Source: Streptomyces marokkonensis (lineage in GTDB: Bacteria > Actinomycetota > Actinomycetes > Streptomycetales > Streptomycetaceae). From it: a DNA stretch of 64,000 nucleotides. Shown piece after piece: positions 1 through 11,313 of the stretch. A program made the position numbers and the translations under genes. The notes beneath the pieces were generated by a model that ran no database searches, had not been told where the DNA came from, and worked only from the letters and a program-made list of their open reading frames with translations. Location: positions 62,001 to 126,000 of the forward strand of contig NZ_VSKS01000020.1 of the NCBI RefSeq assembly GCF_008312835.1, written 5' to 3'. Within the stretch, counting starts at the first letter, position 1. Every line of letters begins with the position of its first letter.

Positions 1-514
1 GGTCCGTCCCGGGCGCCACCGACGACTCGAGACCGGCCGCTCGGTACAGCGCGTCGACGGGATGGGCGTGGTAGAAGGCGAACGTCAGCCCGGCGGTGTG
101 CGTCATCAGATGCCGTACGAGGAGGGGGCCGGCGGCCGGACGGGTGCGCACCCGGTCACCGGAGCCGCTCTCGTACACGCGCGGCTCCGCGAACGCCGGC
201 AGGTGTCGGCCCACCGGGTCGTCCAGCGACAGCAGCCCCTCCTCCCTCAGCATCAGCGCGCCCACGGCCGTCACCGGCTTGGTCATGGAGTAGATCCGCC
301 ACAGCGTGTCGCTCTCCACGGGCAGCCCCGCCGCGACGTCCCGCGCCCCGTACGCCGTGAGGTGCGCGACGCGCCCGCCCCGGGCGACGGCCACGAGGAA
401 ACCGGGCAGCTTCCCCTCGTCCACCAGACGGGCGAAGTGCCGGTCCATACGCTCCAGCGCCCCCGCGTCCAGACCGGCCTCCCCGGGACCGGTCTCCTGC
501 CGCAGCACCGTCAT
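1..514 (-). CDS. Serine beta-lactamase/esterase-family hydrolase, partial (3' end outside window)
   Basis: Reading the minus strand from ATG at 514 gives an open frame to the window edge (171 residues seen; the family is usually 380-430). The N-terminal part of a class C beta-lactamase/EstB-like fold is visible, with the nucleophile motif SMTK (S-x-x-K) at about residue 84 inside WRIYSMTKPVTAVGAL, and the following MTHTAGL segment typical of the family. The fold acylates a serine to hydrolyse esters, beta-lactams or D-peptides; the substrate cannot be read here. There is no signal peptide, so the protein is probably cytoplasmic. It is divergent from the PPOX gene across 48 bp. The family call is solid, the reaction is not. 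Confidence 0.85.
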   Translation of the reverse strand, partial: MTVLRQETGPGEAGLDAGALERMDRHFARLVDEGKLPGFLVAVARGGRVAHLTAYGARDVAAGLPVESDTLWRIYSMTKPVTAVGALMLREEGLLSLDDPVGRHLPAFAEPRVYESGSGDRVRTRPAAGPLLVRHLMTHTAGLTFAFYHAHPVDALYRAAGLESSVAPGTD

Positions 515-562
515 CGCTCTCCTCCGGGGAACGCCGGCCCGGTGCGGACCGTTGATCGAGTC

Positions 563-1009
563 ATGACCCAGGACGCCGAACAGAACGCACTGCTCGCCCT
601 GCTCTCCGAGGGGCACGGCGGAGTGCTCGTCACCCTGAAGCGCGACGGACGGCCCCAGCTGTCGAACGTCATGCACGCCTACTACCCCGATGAACGCGTC
701 ATCCGCGTCTCGCTCACGGACGACCGGGCCAAGACCCGCAATCTGCGGCGGGACCCCCGGGCGTCCTACCACGTCACCACCCCGGACCGGTGGGCCTACA
801 CGGTGGCCGAGGGCACCGCCGGGCTGTCACCCGTCGCCGGGGACCCGTACGACGAGACGGTGGAGGAGCTCATCCGGCTGTACCGCGACATCAACGGCGA
901 GCACTCCGACTGGGAGGAGTACCGCGCGGCGATGGTCCGCGACCGGCGGCTGGTGCTGCGGCTCCGGGTGGAACGGGCGTACGGCATCCCGCGCCGCGCC
1001 GGGGAGTAG
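563..1009 (+). CDS. PPOX-class flavin/F420-dependent oxidoreductase
   Basis: The 148-residue protein is a small split-barrel (pyridoxamine 5'-phosphate oxidase-like) protein. LVTLKRDGRPQLSNV near the N-terminus and the SLTDDRAKTRNLRRDP segment are typical of actinobacterial members annotated as PPOX-class F420-dependent oxidoreductases, which bind F420 or FMN and reduce small enone or quinone-type substrates. Length is normal for the family. The ATG at 563 is chosen because the homologous region begins there; the frame stays open upstream but that part overlaps the divergent hydrolase. Cofactor choice cannot be decided by eye. Nothing in the neighbourhood identifies the substrate. Confidence 0.85.
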   Translation: MTQDAEQNALLALLSEGHGGVLVTLKRDGRPQLSNVMHAYYPDERVIRVSLTDDRAKTRNLRRDPRASYHVTTPDRWAYTVAEGTAGLSPVAGDPYDETVEELIRLYRDINGEHSDWEEYRAAMVRDRRLVLRLRVERAYGIPRRAGE

Positions 1010-1036
1010 CGGCCCCGGCGCGGCGCGGACGCCGCC

Positions 1037-3430
<2,394 letters not shown>

Positions 3431-3652
3431 CGTTCTCCATCCGTCGGGCGGATCCGCCGTCGCGGCTCCGCCGGCGTCCCCCGGCTCGGTCCGACCGGTG
3501 GGGACGGGTGCGTCCGGTCGGCCTGCGTCGGCGCGGTCACGGCCGTGGTCCGCCGTCCGCCGAGGGCCCTCCCCGGCCGGGCCCCGCGCCAAGGCTAGGC
3601 CAGGCGTGCCCCTTGCCGCTTCTCCATTCCTGACCGGCCGCGGACACGACGC

Positions 3653-3690
3653 GGCCCCGGTCACGCCCGCGGGCGGGCGTGACCGGGGCC
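3653..3690 (-). terminator. Strong hairpin terminator after the histidine phosphatase gene
   Basis: A perfect 18-bp inverted repeat (3653-3670 and 3673-3690) with a 2-nt loop lies 8 bp beyond the stop of the minus-strand phosphatase gene. It marks the end of the tal-to-phosphatase operon and separates it from the UvrA-like gene. Confidence 0.8.
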
Positions 3691-3698
3691 GGCCGGTG

Positions 3699-4283
3699 TC
3701 ACGGGCGGGTGTTCCACTCCGCGACGACCGGGGTGCCGTGTTCCAGGGACAGCCGGCTCAGGGTCCCCGTCTCCAGCAGGAAGAGCCGTCCGTCGGCCGG
3801 TGGAAGCCCCAGGCGGCGGGCCGTCAGGACGCGCAGCAGATGGCCGTGGGCCACCAGCAGCACGTCCCCCTCGGCCAGTGCCCCGGCCACCCGGGACAGC
3901 ACCCGGTCCGCGCGCTCGCCGACCTGCTCCGGTGACTCGCCGGGGAACTCCCGGCCGGGCGGCACTCCGTCGGTCCACAGGTCCCAGCCGGGCCGGGTGC
4001 GGCGGATGTCCGCCGTGGTGATCCCCTCGTAACCGCCGTAGTCCCATTCCCGCAGGCCGGGCTCCACCTCGGCGCCGGTCAGGCCCGCCAGTTCGGCGGT
4101 GCGCCGGGCGCGGACCAGCGGGCTGGTGAGGACCAGGCGGAAGGCGCGGTCCGCGAGCAGCGGGGCGAGGGACGTGGCCTGGGCCTCGCCCCTCGGGGTC
4201 AGCCGCAGATCGGTGCGGCCGGTGTGCCGTCCCGCCCTGCTCCACTCCGTCTCACCGTGCCGCGCCAGCAGCAGGTCACCCAC
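3699..4283 (-). CDS. Histidine phosphatase family protein (phosphoglycerate mutase-like)
   Basis: The 194-residue protein starts with LLARHGETEW, the RHG motif whose His9 is phosphorylated in this superfamily; the second conserved histidine is in LLVAHGHLL near residue 150. Members remove phosphate from sugar phosphates or other small molecules. The GTG start at 4283 lies only 4 bp after the gnd stop, so it is the last gene of the pentose-phosphate operon, which suggests a sugar-phosphate substrate (inference). Length is normal. A strong terminator follows. Confidence 0.88.
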   Translation of the reverse strand: MGDLLLARHGETEWSRAGRHTGRTDLRLTPRGEAQATSLAPLLADRAFRLVLTSPLVRARRTAELAGLTGAEVEPGLREWDYGGYEGITTADIRRTRPGWDLWTDGVPPGREFPGESPEQVGERADRVLSRVAGALAEGDVLLVAHGHLLRVLTARRLGLPPADGRLFLLETGTLSRLSLEHGTPVVAEWNTRP

Positions 4284-4287
4284 CCCG

Positions 4288-5172
4288 TCATGCCTTCTTG
4301 ACCGACTCGACGGCGTGCCCGCCGAACTGGTTCCGCAGCGCCGCGACCATCTTCATCTGGGGCGAGTCCTCCTGGCGGGAGGCGAAGCGCGAGAACAGGG
4401 ACGCGGTGATCGCGGGCAGCGGCACCGCGTTGTCGATGGCCGCCTCCACCGTCCAGCGGCCCTCACCCGAGTCCTCCGCGTATCCGCGCAGCCGGTCCAG
4501 GTGCTCGTCCTCGTCGAGGGCGCCGACCGCCAGATCGAGCAGCCAGGAACGGATCACCGTGCCTTGCTGCCAGGAGCGGAACACCTCCCGGACGTTGTCC
4601 ACCGAGTCGACCTTCTCGAGCAGCTCCCAGCCCTCGGCGTAGGCCTGCATCATGGCGTACTCGATGCCGTTGTGGACCATCTTCGCGAAGTGCCCCGCGC
4701 CGACCCCGCCCGCGTGGACGTAGCCGTACGGACCGTCCGGCTTGAGCGCGTGGAAGATCGGCTTCAGCCGCTCCACGTGCTCCTCGTCGCCGCCGACCAT
4801 CAGCGCGTAGCCGTGCTCAAGGCCCCAGACGCCGCCCGAGACGCCCGCGTCGACGAAGCCGATGCCCCGGGCACCCAGTTCCTTGGCGTGCCTCTCGTCG
4901 TCCGTCCAGCGGGAGTTGCCGCCGTCGACGACGGTGTCGCCGGGCTTGAGCAGGCTGCACAGCTGGTCGATGACGTTCTGGGTGGGGGCGCCGGCCGGCA
5001 CCATCACCCACACCGCGCGCGGCCCGTCGAGCCCGTCGACGAGGTCGGACAGGTGGGCGACGTCGGAGACGTCCGGGTTGGTGTCGTACCCGATGACGGT
5101 GTGGCCGGCGTTGCGGATGCGCTCGCGCATGTTGCCGCCCATCCTGCCGAGCCCGATCAGACCGATCTGCAT
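4288..5172 (-). CDS. gnd: 6-phosphogluconate dehydrogenase, short (GndA-type)
   Basis: The enzyme oxidatively decarboxylates 6-phosphogluconate to ribulose 5-phosphate in the oxidative pentose-phosphate pathway. At 294 residues it belongs to the short form, not the 470-residue enteric form. Visible motifs are GLIGLGRMGGNM (dinucleotide fold), DGGNS, VDAGVSGG, and the catalytic-helix segment HFAKMVHNGIEYAMMQ. An aspartate after the second strand (GYDTN) favours NAD over NADP (inference). It lies 6 bp after the pgi remnant and 4 bp before the phosphatase gene in one operon with zwf, opcA and tal. Confidence 0.95.
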   Translation of the reverse strand: MQIGLIGLGRMGGNMRERIRNAGHTVIGYDTNPDVSDVAHLSDLVDGLDGPRAVWVMVPAGAPTQNVIDQLCSLLKPGDTVVDGGNSRWTDDERHAKELGARGIGFVDAGVSGGVWGLEHGYALMVGGDEEHVERLKPIFHALKPDGPYGYVHAGGVGAGHFAKMVHNGIEYAMMQAYAEGWELLEKVDSVDNVREVFRSWQQGTVIRSWLLDLAVGALDEDEHLDRLRGYAEDSGEGRWTVEAAIDNAVPLPAITASLFSRFASRQEDSPQMKMVAALRNQFGGHAVESVKKA

Positions 5173-5178
5173 GTCAGT

Positions 5179-6426
<1,248 letters not shown>

Positions 6427-6430
<4 letters not shown>

Positions 6431-8085
6431 GGCCTGCGCCAGCTCCGTCCGTCTTGTGCGAGCATCTCGTCGGCTTCCGCGGGTCCCCAGCTGCCCGACG
6501 TGTACCGCGCCGGCCGGCCGTGCGAGGCCCAGTACTCCTCGATCGGGTCGAGGATCCTCCAGGACTCCTCCACTTCCTGGTGCCGGGGGAACAGGTTGGC
6601 GTCTCCCAGCAGGACGTCCAGGATGAGCCGCTCGTACGCCTCCGGGCTGGACTCGGTGAACGACTCGCCGTAGGCGAAGTCCATGGTCACGTCCCGAAGC
6701 TCCATTGAGGTGCCCGGCACCTTGGAGCCGAACCGGACCGTCATGCCCTCGTCCGGCTGGACGCGGATGACGACCGCGTTCTGGCCCAGTTCCTCGGTGG
6801 CGCTGGAGTCGAAGGGGGAGTGCGGCGCCCGCTGGAACACCACCGCGATCTCGGTGACCCGGCGGCCGAGCCGCTTGCCGGTGCGCAGGTAGAAGGGCAC
6901 GCCCGCCCAGCGGCGGTTGTCCACCCCCAGCTTGATCGCGGCGTACGTGTCGGTGGTGGAGGCCCGGTCGATGCCCTCCTCCTCCAGATACCCGCGCACC
7001 TTCGCGCCGCCCTGCCAGGCGCCCGCGTACTGCCCGCGCACCGTGTGCCGGCCGAGGTCGTCCGGGAGCCGCACGGCCCGGAACACCTTCAGCTTCTCGG
7101 TGAGCAGCGAGGCCGCGTCGAAGGAGGCCGGCTCCTCCATGGCGGTGAGCGCCATCAGCTGCAGCAGGTGGTTCTGGATGACGTCGCGGGCGGCGCCGAT
7201 GCCGTCGTAGTAGCCCGCGCGCCCCCCGATGCCGATGTCCTCGGCCATGGTGATCTGCACGTGGTCCACGAAGGACCGGTTCCAGATCGGCTCGAACAAC
7301 TGGTTGGCGAAGCGCAGCGCCAGGATGTTCTGCACGGTCTCCTTGCCCAGGTAGTGGTCGATCCGGAACACCTGCTCCGGGTCGAACACGTCGTGCACGA
7401 TCGCGTTGAGCTCCTGCGCCGACCTCAGGTCGTGGCCGAACGGTTTCTCGATCACCGCGCGCCGCCAGGAGCCCTCCGGGGCGTCGGCCAGCCCGTGCTT
7501 CTTGAGCTGCTGGACGACCTTCGGGAAGAACCTGGGCGGTACGGAGAGGTAGAAGGCGTAGTTCCCGCTGGTGCCCCGGGAGGCGTCCAGCTCGTCGACC
7601 GCCTTGCGCAGCTGCTCGAACGCGTGGTCGTCGTCGAAGTCGCCCGGAACGAACCGCATGCCCTCGGAGAGCTGCTGCCAGACCTCCTCGCGGAACGGCG
7701 TCCGCGCGTGCTCCTTGACCGCGTCGTGCACCACCTCGGCGAAGTCCTGGTCCTCCCAGTCCCGGCGGGCGAAGCCCACCAGGGAGAAGCCGGGCGGCAG
7801 CAGACCCCGGTTGGCGAGGTCGTACACGGCCGGCATCAGCTTCTTGCGGGACAGGTCGCCGGTCACCCCGAAGATGACCAGCCCGGAGGGGCCCGCGATC
7901 CGGGGCAGCCGGCGGTCCCGGGGGTCGCGCAGCGGGTTGGACCAGCCGGCCGGGGGCGCCGGGAGGGCGGTGAGGTGCTCCGCCGGCTCCTCCCGCGCGG
8001 GCGCACGGGTCGCCCGGGCGTCCGCCGCCGCCTCGGTCGTCCCGTCGGGGGTGTCCGTCCCCGCTTCCGTCGTCTCGTCGGTCAT
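6427..8085 (-). CDS. zwf: Glucose-6-phosphate 1-dehydrogenase
   Basis: The enzyme oxidises glucose 6-phosphate to 6-phosphogluconolactone and makes NADPH, the entry step of the pentose-phosphate pathway. The 552-residue product contains the nucleotide-binding [13 protein letters not shown], the conserved EKPFGHD, and the active-site signature RIDHYLGKE. An N-terminal extension of about 70 alanine/threonine-rich residues precedes the fold. The ATG at 8085 overlaps the tal stop (8082-8085). Translational coupling runs from tal through zwf to opcA. Confidence 0.96.
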
Positions 8086-9230
8086 GGTGCGTCAACTCCC
8101 TTGCCGTCGAGCGATTTCGTCACCGCGTCGACCAGCTCCTGCCAGGCGTCCTCGAAGGCCGCGACGCCCTCGTTCTCCAGCTGCCGCACCACCTCGTCGT
8201 ACGAGATGCCGAGCCGCTCCACGGCGGCCAGATCGGCCCGCGCCTGGACGTAACCGCCGGTGACGGTGTCACCCCGGACCACCCCGTGGCCGGCGGTGGC
8301 CCGCAGCGTGGCCCCGGTCATCGTGAGGACGGTGCCGGGTGCGACCAGCCCCTCCGCATACAGGGTGTCCTTGTGGGCGGGGTCCTTCACCCCGGTGGAC
8401 GCCCACAGCGGCCGCTGCTTGTTGGCCCGTGACCCACCGGCCAGCGCCAGCCAGCGCTCGCCCGAGAAGAACCGCTCGTACGCCTCGTAGGCGAGCCGCG
8501 CGTTCGCCAGGGCCGCCCGGCCCCGCAGGGCGAGTGCCTCGTCCGTGCCCAGCACGGTCAGCCGTTTGTCGATCTCGCTGTCGACGGGGGAGACGGGGAA
8601 GGAGGCGACGGAGTGGATCGCGGCCAGGCCGAGCCCGGCGGTGCGCGCCCGCTCCAGGCCGGCGAGGTAGGCGTCCATCACCTCCCGGTAGCGCTCCAGG
8701 GAGAAGAGCAGCGTGACGTCGACGCTGATCCCGGCGCCGATCACCTCGGTGATCGCGGGGAGGCCCGCCCCGGTCGCCGGAATGCCGATCATCACGTTGG
8801 GCCGGTCCACCAGCCGGGCGAGCCGTCTCGCCTCGTCGACGACGGCCGCCGTGTCGTGCGCCAGGCGTGGGTCGACCCCGAGACAGACCCGTCCGTCCCT
8901 GCCGCCCGTCGCCTCGTGCACGGGCCGCAGGACGTCGGCGGCCGCCCGGACGTCATCGGTGGTCATCGTCCGTACGGCCTCGTCGGGGGTCACGCCCCGC
9001 ACGGCCAGGCCGGCGAGCTGCTCCTCGTAGCCCGATCCGGAGCCGATGGCGGCCCGGAGGGCCGACGGGCCGGTGGTGGCACCGGTGACGGTGCCGGACG
9101 CGACCAGGTCGGCGAGTCCGCCGGAGGTGAGGTGCGCCCGGGACAGGTCGTCGAGCCAGACCGAGACGCCCGCGCCGGACAGTCGCTTCAGGGCTCCCGC
9201 GCTCGCGGCTGCTTCGCTCACAGTGATCAT
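8082..9230 (-). CDS. tal: Transaldolase
   Basis: The 382-residue enzyme transfers a dihydroxyacetone unit between sugar phosphates in the non-oxidative pentose-phosphate pathway. Actinobacterial-type features are visible: [11 protein letters not shown] near the N-terminus, [30 protein letters not shown], and [12 protein letters not shown], whose lysine is the likely Schiff-base residue. It is the first gene of the operon. In related loci a transketolase gene often precedes tal (from memory); none is in this window, where a GH16 gene and two hairpins lie upstream instead. Confidence 0.95.
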   Translation of the reverse strand: MITVSEAAASAGALKRLSGAGVSVWLDDLSRAHLTSGGLADLVASGTVTGATTGPSALRAAIGSGSGYEEQLAGLAVRGVTPDEAVRTMTTDDVRAAADVLRPVHEATGGRDGRVCLGVDPRLAHDTAAVVDEARRLARLVDRPNVMIGIPATGAGLPAITEVIGAGISVDVTLLFSLERYREVMDAYLAGLERARTAGLGLAAIHSVASFPVSPVDSEIDKRLTVLGTDEALALRGRAALANARLAYEAYERFFSGERWLALAGGSRANKQRPLWASTGVKDPAHKDTLYAEGLVAPGTVLTMTGATLRATAGHGVVRGDTVTGGYVQARADLAAVERLGISYDEVVRQLENEGVAAFEDAWQELVDAVTKSLDGKGVDAP

Positions 9231-9435
9231 CTTCTTTCTCGCGATGGCGTCAACCGCGCGCGCCGACAGGTGATTCCCCGGTGGCCGCGTCGTCGTCGGG
9301 TCGAATCCGTACTCGCGTGAACCGGTACCACGTCAGCCCGCTCCGGACTCGAACGCTGGTCCGTTCGGGGCCGGTCGGGCCGGGCCGCACCACCTCCGCG
9401 GAAGCGTGCACACCATAAAGGTATGACTTTTATCG
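9231..9435 (-). promoter_or_regulatory. Upstream region of the pentose-phosphate operon
   Basis: This is the only non-coding stretch that can drive tal-zwf-opcA-gnd. It contains an AT-rich island at 9415-9433, unusual in this GC-rich DNA, with ATAAA and TTTAT in inverted orientation. Read on the minus strand it includes TACCTT, a plausible -10 hexamer, about 190 bp before the tal start. No convincing -35 box was identified. The promoter call is tentative. Confidence 0.35.
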
Positions 9436-9472
9436 GGGCGAGGGGCCGCCCCCCTCTGGCGGCCCCTCGCCC
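9436..9472. terminator. Hairpin terminator
   Basis: A perfect 15-bp GC-rich inverted repeat (9436-9450 and 9458-9472) with a 7-nt loop. With the hairpin at 9541-9572 it forms a double terminator between the GH16 gene and the pentose-phosphate operon. Confidence 0.7.
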
Positions 9473-9540
9473 GGCGGCGAGTACCGCGGAACCGCTCCGG
9501 TCATGCGCATGGCCTTCCGGAAAGGGGGCCGGACATGCGG

Positions 9541-9572
9541 ACGAGGGCTCCACACAGGTGTGGAGCCCTCGT
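9541..9572 (-). terminator. Hairpin terminator after the GH16 gene
   Basis: A perfect 15-bp inverted repeat (9541-9555 and 9558-9572) lies 38 bp beyond the GH16 stop. In practice the inner pairs open to a larger loop. It is placed to stop transcripts of the glucanase gene. Confidence 0.8.
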
Positions 9573-9610
9573 CGCCTCCCGGCCGCGGGGCCGGGTACGG
9601 GGGGGGTGGG

Positions 9611-11029
9611 TCAGTGGCCGAAGGTGAACCAGTTGACGTTCACGAAGTCCGCCGGCTGGCCGCTGGTGAAGGTCAGGTAGACGTCGTGCGTGCCGGTCAC
9701 GTCGCTGATGTTCGCCGGGATCGTCCGCCAGGACTGCCACCCGCCCGTGTTGCCCACCGCGAAACTGCCGATGGGGGCGTTGTTCCTGCTGTCCAGGCGT
9801 ACTTCGACCAGCCCGCTGACGCCGGAACCGGCACCGCTCGCCACCCGCGCGGAGAACTGCCGGGCCGGGTCCGAGCCGAAGTCGACGCCCTTGTACTGCA
9901 GCCAGTCACCGCCCGCGAGGGCGCCCACGTTCTGGCCGCCGCCCGCGTCCGAGGCCGGCTCCTTCATCACGCCGGACTGGGCGTCGTAGGACTCGGCCTG
10001 GAGGGTGCCGTAGGCGTCGCGGTTGCCCGGGGTGCCGGGGTCACCGGGGTCGCCGGGGTCGCCGCCCCCGGAGGTCAGCACCTGTACGTAGTCGACGAGC
10101 ATCGAGTGGCCGGGCCGGGTGCCCGCGTCCGGACCGCCGCCGAAGGCGTCGGGAAAGCCGCCGCCCATCGCCACGTTGAGGATGACGAAGAAGCCGTGGT
10201 CCGTGGCGTTGCTCCAGGTCGTCGCGTCGACCTGGTTCTCCCGCACGGTGTGGAAGTTGTCGCCGTCGAGGGAGAAGCGGATCTCCTCCACGCTCGTCGA
10301 GCGGTCCCACTCCATCCGGTAGGTGTGGAAACCGGCCTGGCAGCTCGTGCCCTGGCAGGTGGTCGAACCGCCGATGCCGCTGGTCTCGTTGCACGGGCCG
10401 CCCGGTGAGGTGCCGCAGTGCATCGTGGCGAACACGGTGTTCATGCCCTGCGTGTTCTCCATGATGTCCAGCTCGCCGACGGCGGGCCAGTTCCAGTAGT
10501 TGCCCCGGTAGGGGGCGCCGAGCATCCAGAACGCCGGCCAGTAGCCCTTGGCGGCGGCACCCGTGACGTTCGGGACCTGGATGCGGCCCTCGACGCGCAG
10601 CTTGCCCCCGGCCGGGGGCTGGAAGTCCGCGCGGTTGGTCTCGATGCGGCCCGAGGTCCAGTTGCCGGCGCCGTCGCGCCGCGGGGTGATGCGCAGGTTG
10701 CCGGCGCCGTCCAGGGAGACGTTGTCCGTGCTGGACGTCATGGTCTCGATCTCGCCCGTACCCCAGTTGGCGGGGCCGCCCGGGTAGCCCTTGCCGGTGG
10801 CGTACCGCCAGTCGGCGGTGTCGACCCCGCTGCCCGCGGGTCCGTTGAAGTCGTCGGCGAAGACCTGCGTCCAGCCCGACGGCGGAGGCGGCACGGAGGC
10901 GCTCGCGGACGTGCTTGCGGCGGTCGCCGCGCCCGCCGCGAGGGCGAGCGTGCTGACGACGGCGAGGAGCGCCCGCCGCACCGGACGGGGTCTGCGGAGC
11001 GTGCGGGGTACGCCGGAGGTGTCACTCAT
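9611..11029 (-). CDS. Secreted GH16 beta-1,3-glucanase with CBM6-like C-terminal module
   Basis: The 472-residue precursor has a long Arg-rich n-region, then ALLAVVSTLALAAGAATA and an Ala-x-Ala-type cleavage region near residue 45. The GH16 catalytic signature is GELDIMEN (E-x-D-x-x-E), with WPAFWMLG just before it, typical of endo-beta-1,3-glucanases (laminarinases). A Gly-Asp-Pro-rich linker (GDPGDPGDPGTPG) leads to a CBM6-like module of about 130 residues (YGTLQAESYDAQSGV through GGDWLQYKGVDFG). It should hydrolyse external beta-glucan such as fungal wall or laminarin. A perfect LacI-type palindrome lies 67 bp upstream. The ATG at 11029 is chosen because the signal peptide follows it directly. 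Confidence 0.93.
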   Translation of the reverse strand: MSDTSGVPRTLRRPRPVRRALLAVVSTLALAAGAATAASTSASASVPPPPSGWTQVFADDFNGPAGSGVDTADWRYATGKGYPGGPANWGTGEIETMTSSTDNVSLDGAGNLRITPRRDGAGNWTSGRIETNRADFQPPAGGKLRVEGRIQVPNVTGAAAKGYWPAFWMLGAPYRGNYWNWPAVGELDIMENTQGMNTVFATMHCGTSPGGPCNETSGIGGSTTCQGTSCQAGFHTYRMEWDRSTSVEEIRFSLDGDNFHTVRENQVDATTWSNATDHGFFVILNVAMGGGFPDAFGGGPDAGTRPGHSMLVDYVQVLTSGGGDPGDPGDPGTPGNRDAYGTLQAESYDAQSGVMKEPASDAGGGQNVGALAGGDWLQYKGVDFGSDPARQFSARVASGAGSGVSGLVEVRLDSRNNAPIGSFAVGNTGGWQSWRTIPANISDVTGTHDVYLTFTSGQPADFVNVNWFTFGH

Positions 11030-11095
11030 GGGGGGAAGCCCTCTCGGTACGGACGGTCTGTGCGGGGGAGTGCGGTCGAGAGCCCGGAACAACGC

Positions 11096-11111
11096 GTGAG
11101 AGCGCTCTCAC
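11096..11111. promoter_or_regulatory. LacI-family operator upstream of the GH16 gene
   Basis: GTGAGAGCGCTCTCAC is a perfect 16-bp palindrome, 67 bp before the glucanase ATG. Its AGCGCT centre with GAG/CTC flanks matches the type of site bound by LacI-family sugar regulators in Streptomyces (the CebR box is known as TGGGAGCGCTCCCA). Which regulator binds it is not known. Confidence 0.75.
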
Positions 11112-11237
11112 AGCGACGCCAATGTGCTCTGCGGCCCCTTCGCCGTCAAGAGGTGCAGCCGGGAAAGTCCTTGCGGGCGTGGAGAGTTCACGTACCGAAA
11201 GACGCGAAAGGGTGCAAGTGGGCCCGGGCCCGGGTGA

Positions 11238-11274
11238 GGGCGCGGCACCCGGGACCGTCCCGGGCGCCGCGCCC
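11238..11274 (-). terminator. Hairpin terminator after the MMPL gene
   Basis: A 17-bp inverted repeat with one mismatch (11238-11254 and 11258-11274, 3-nt loop) lies about 40 bp after the MMPL stop and upstream of the GH16 operator. Confidence 0.7.
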
Positions 11275-11313
11275 CTCCCCCTGTTCGGCCGTGCGCGCGG
11301 CGGCGGCCCGCGC

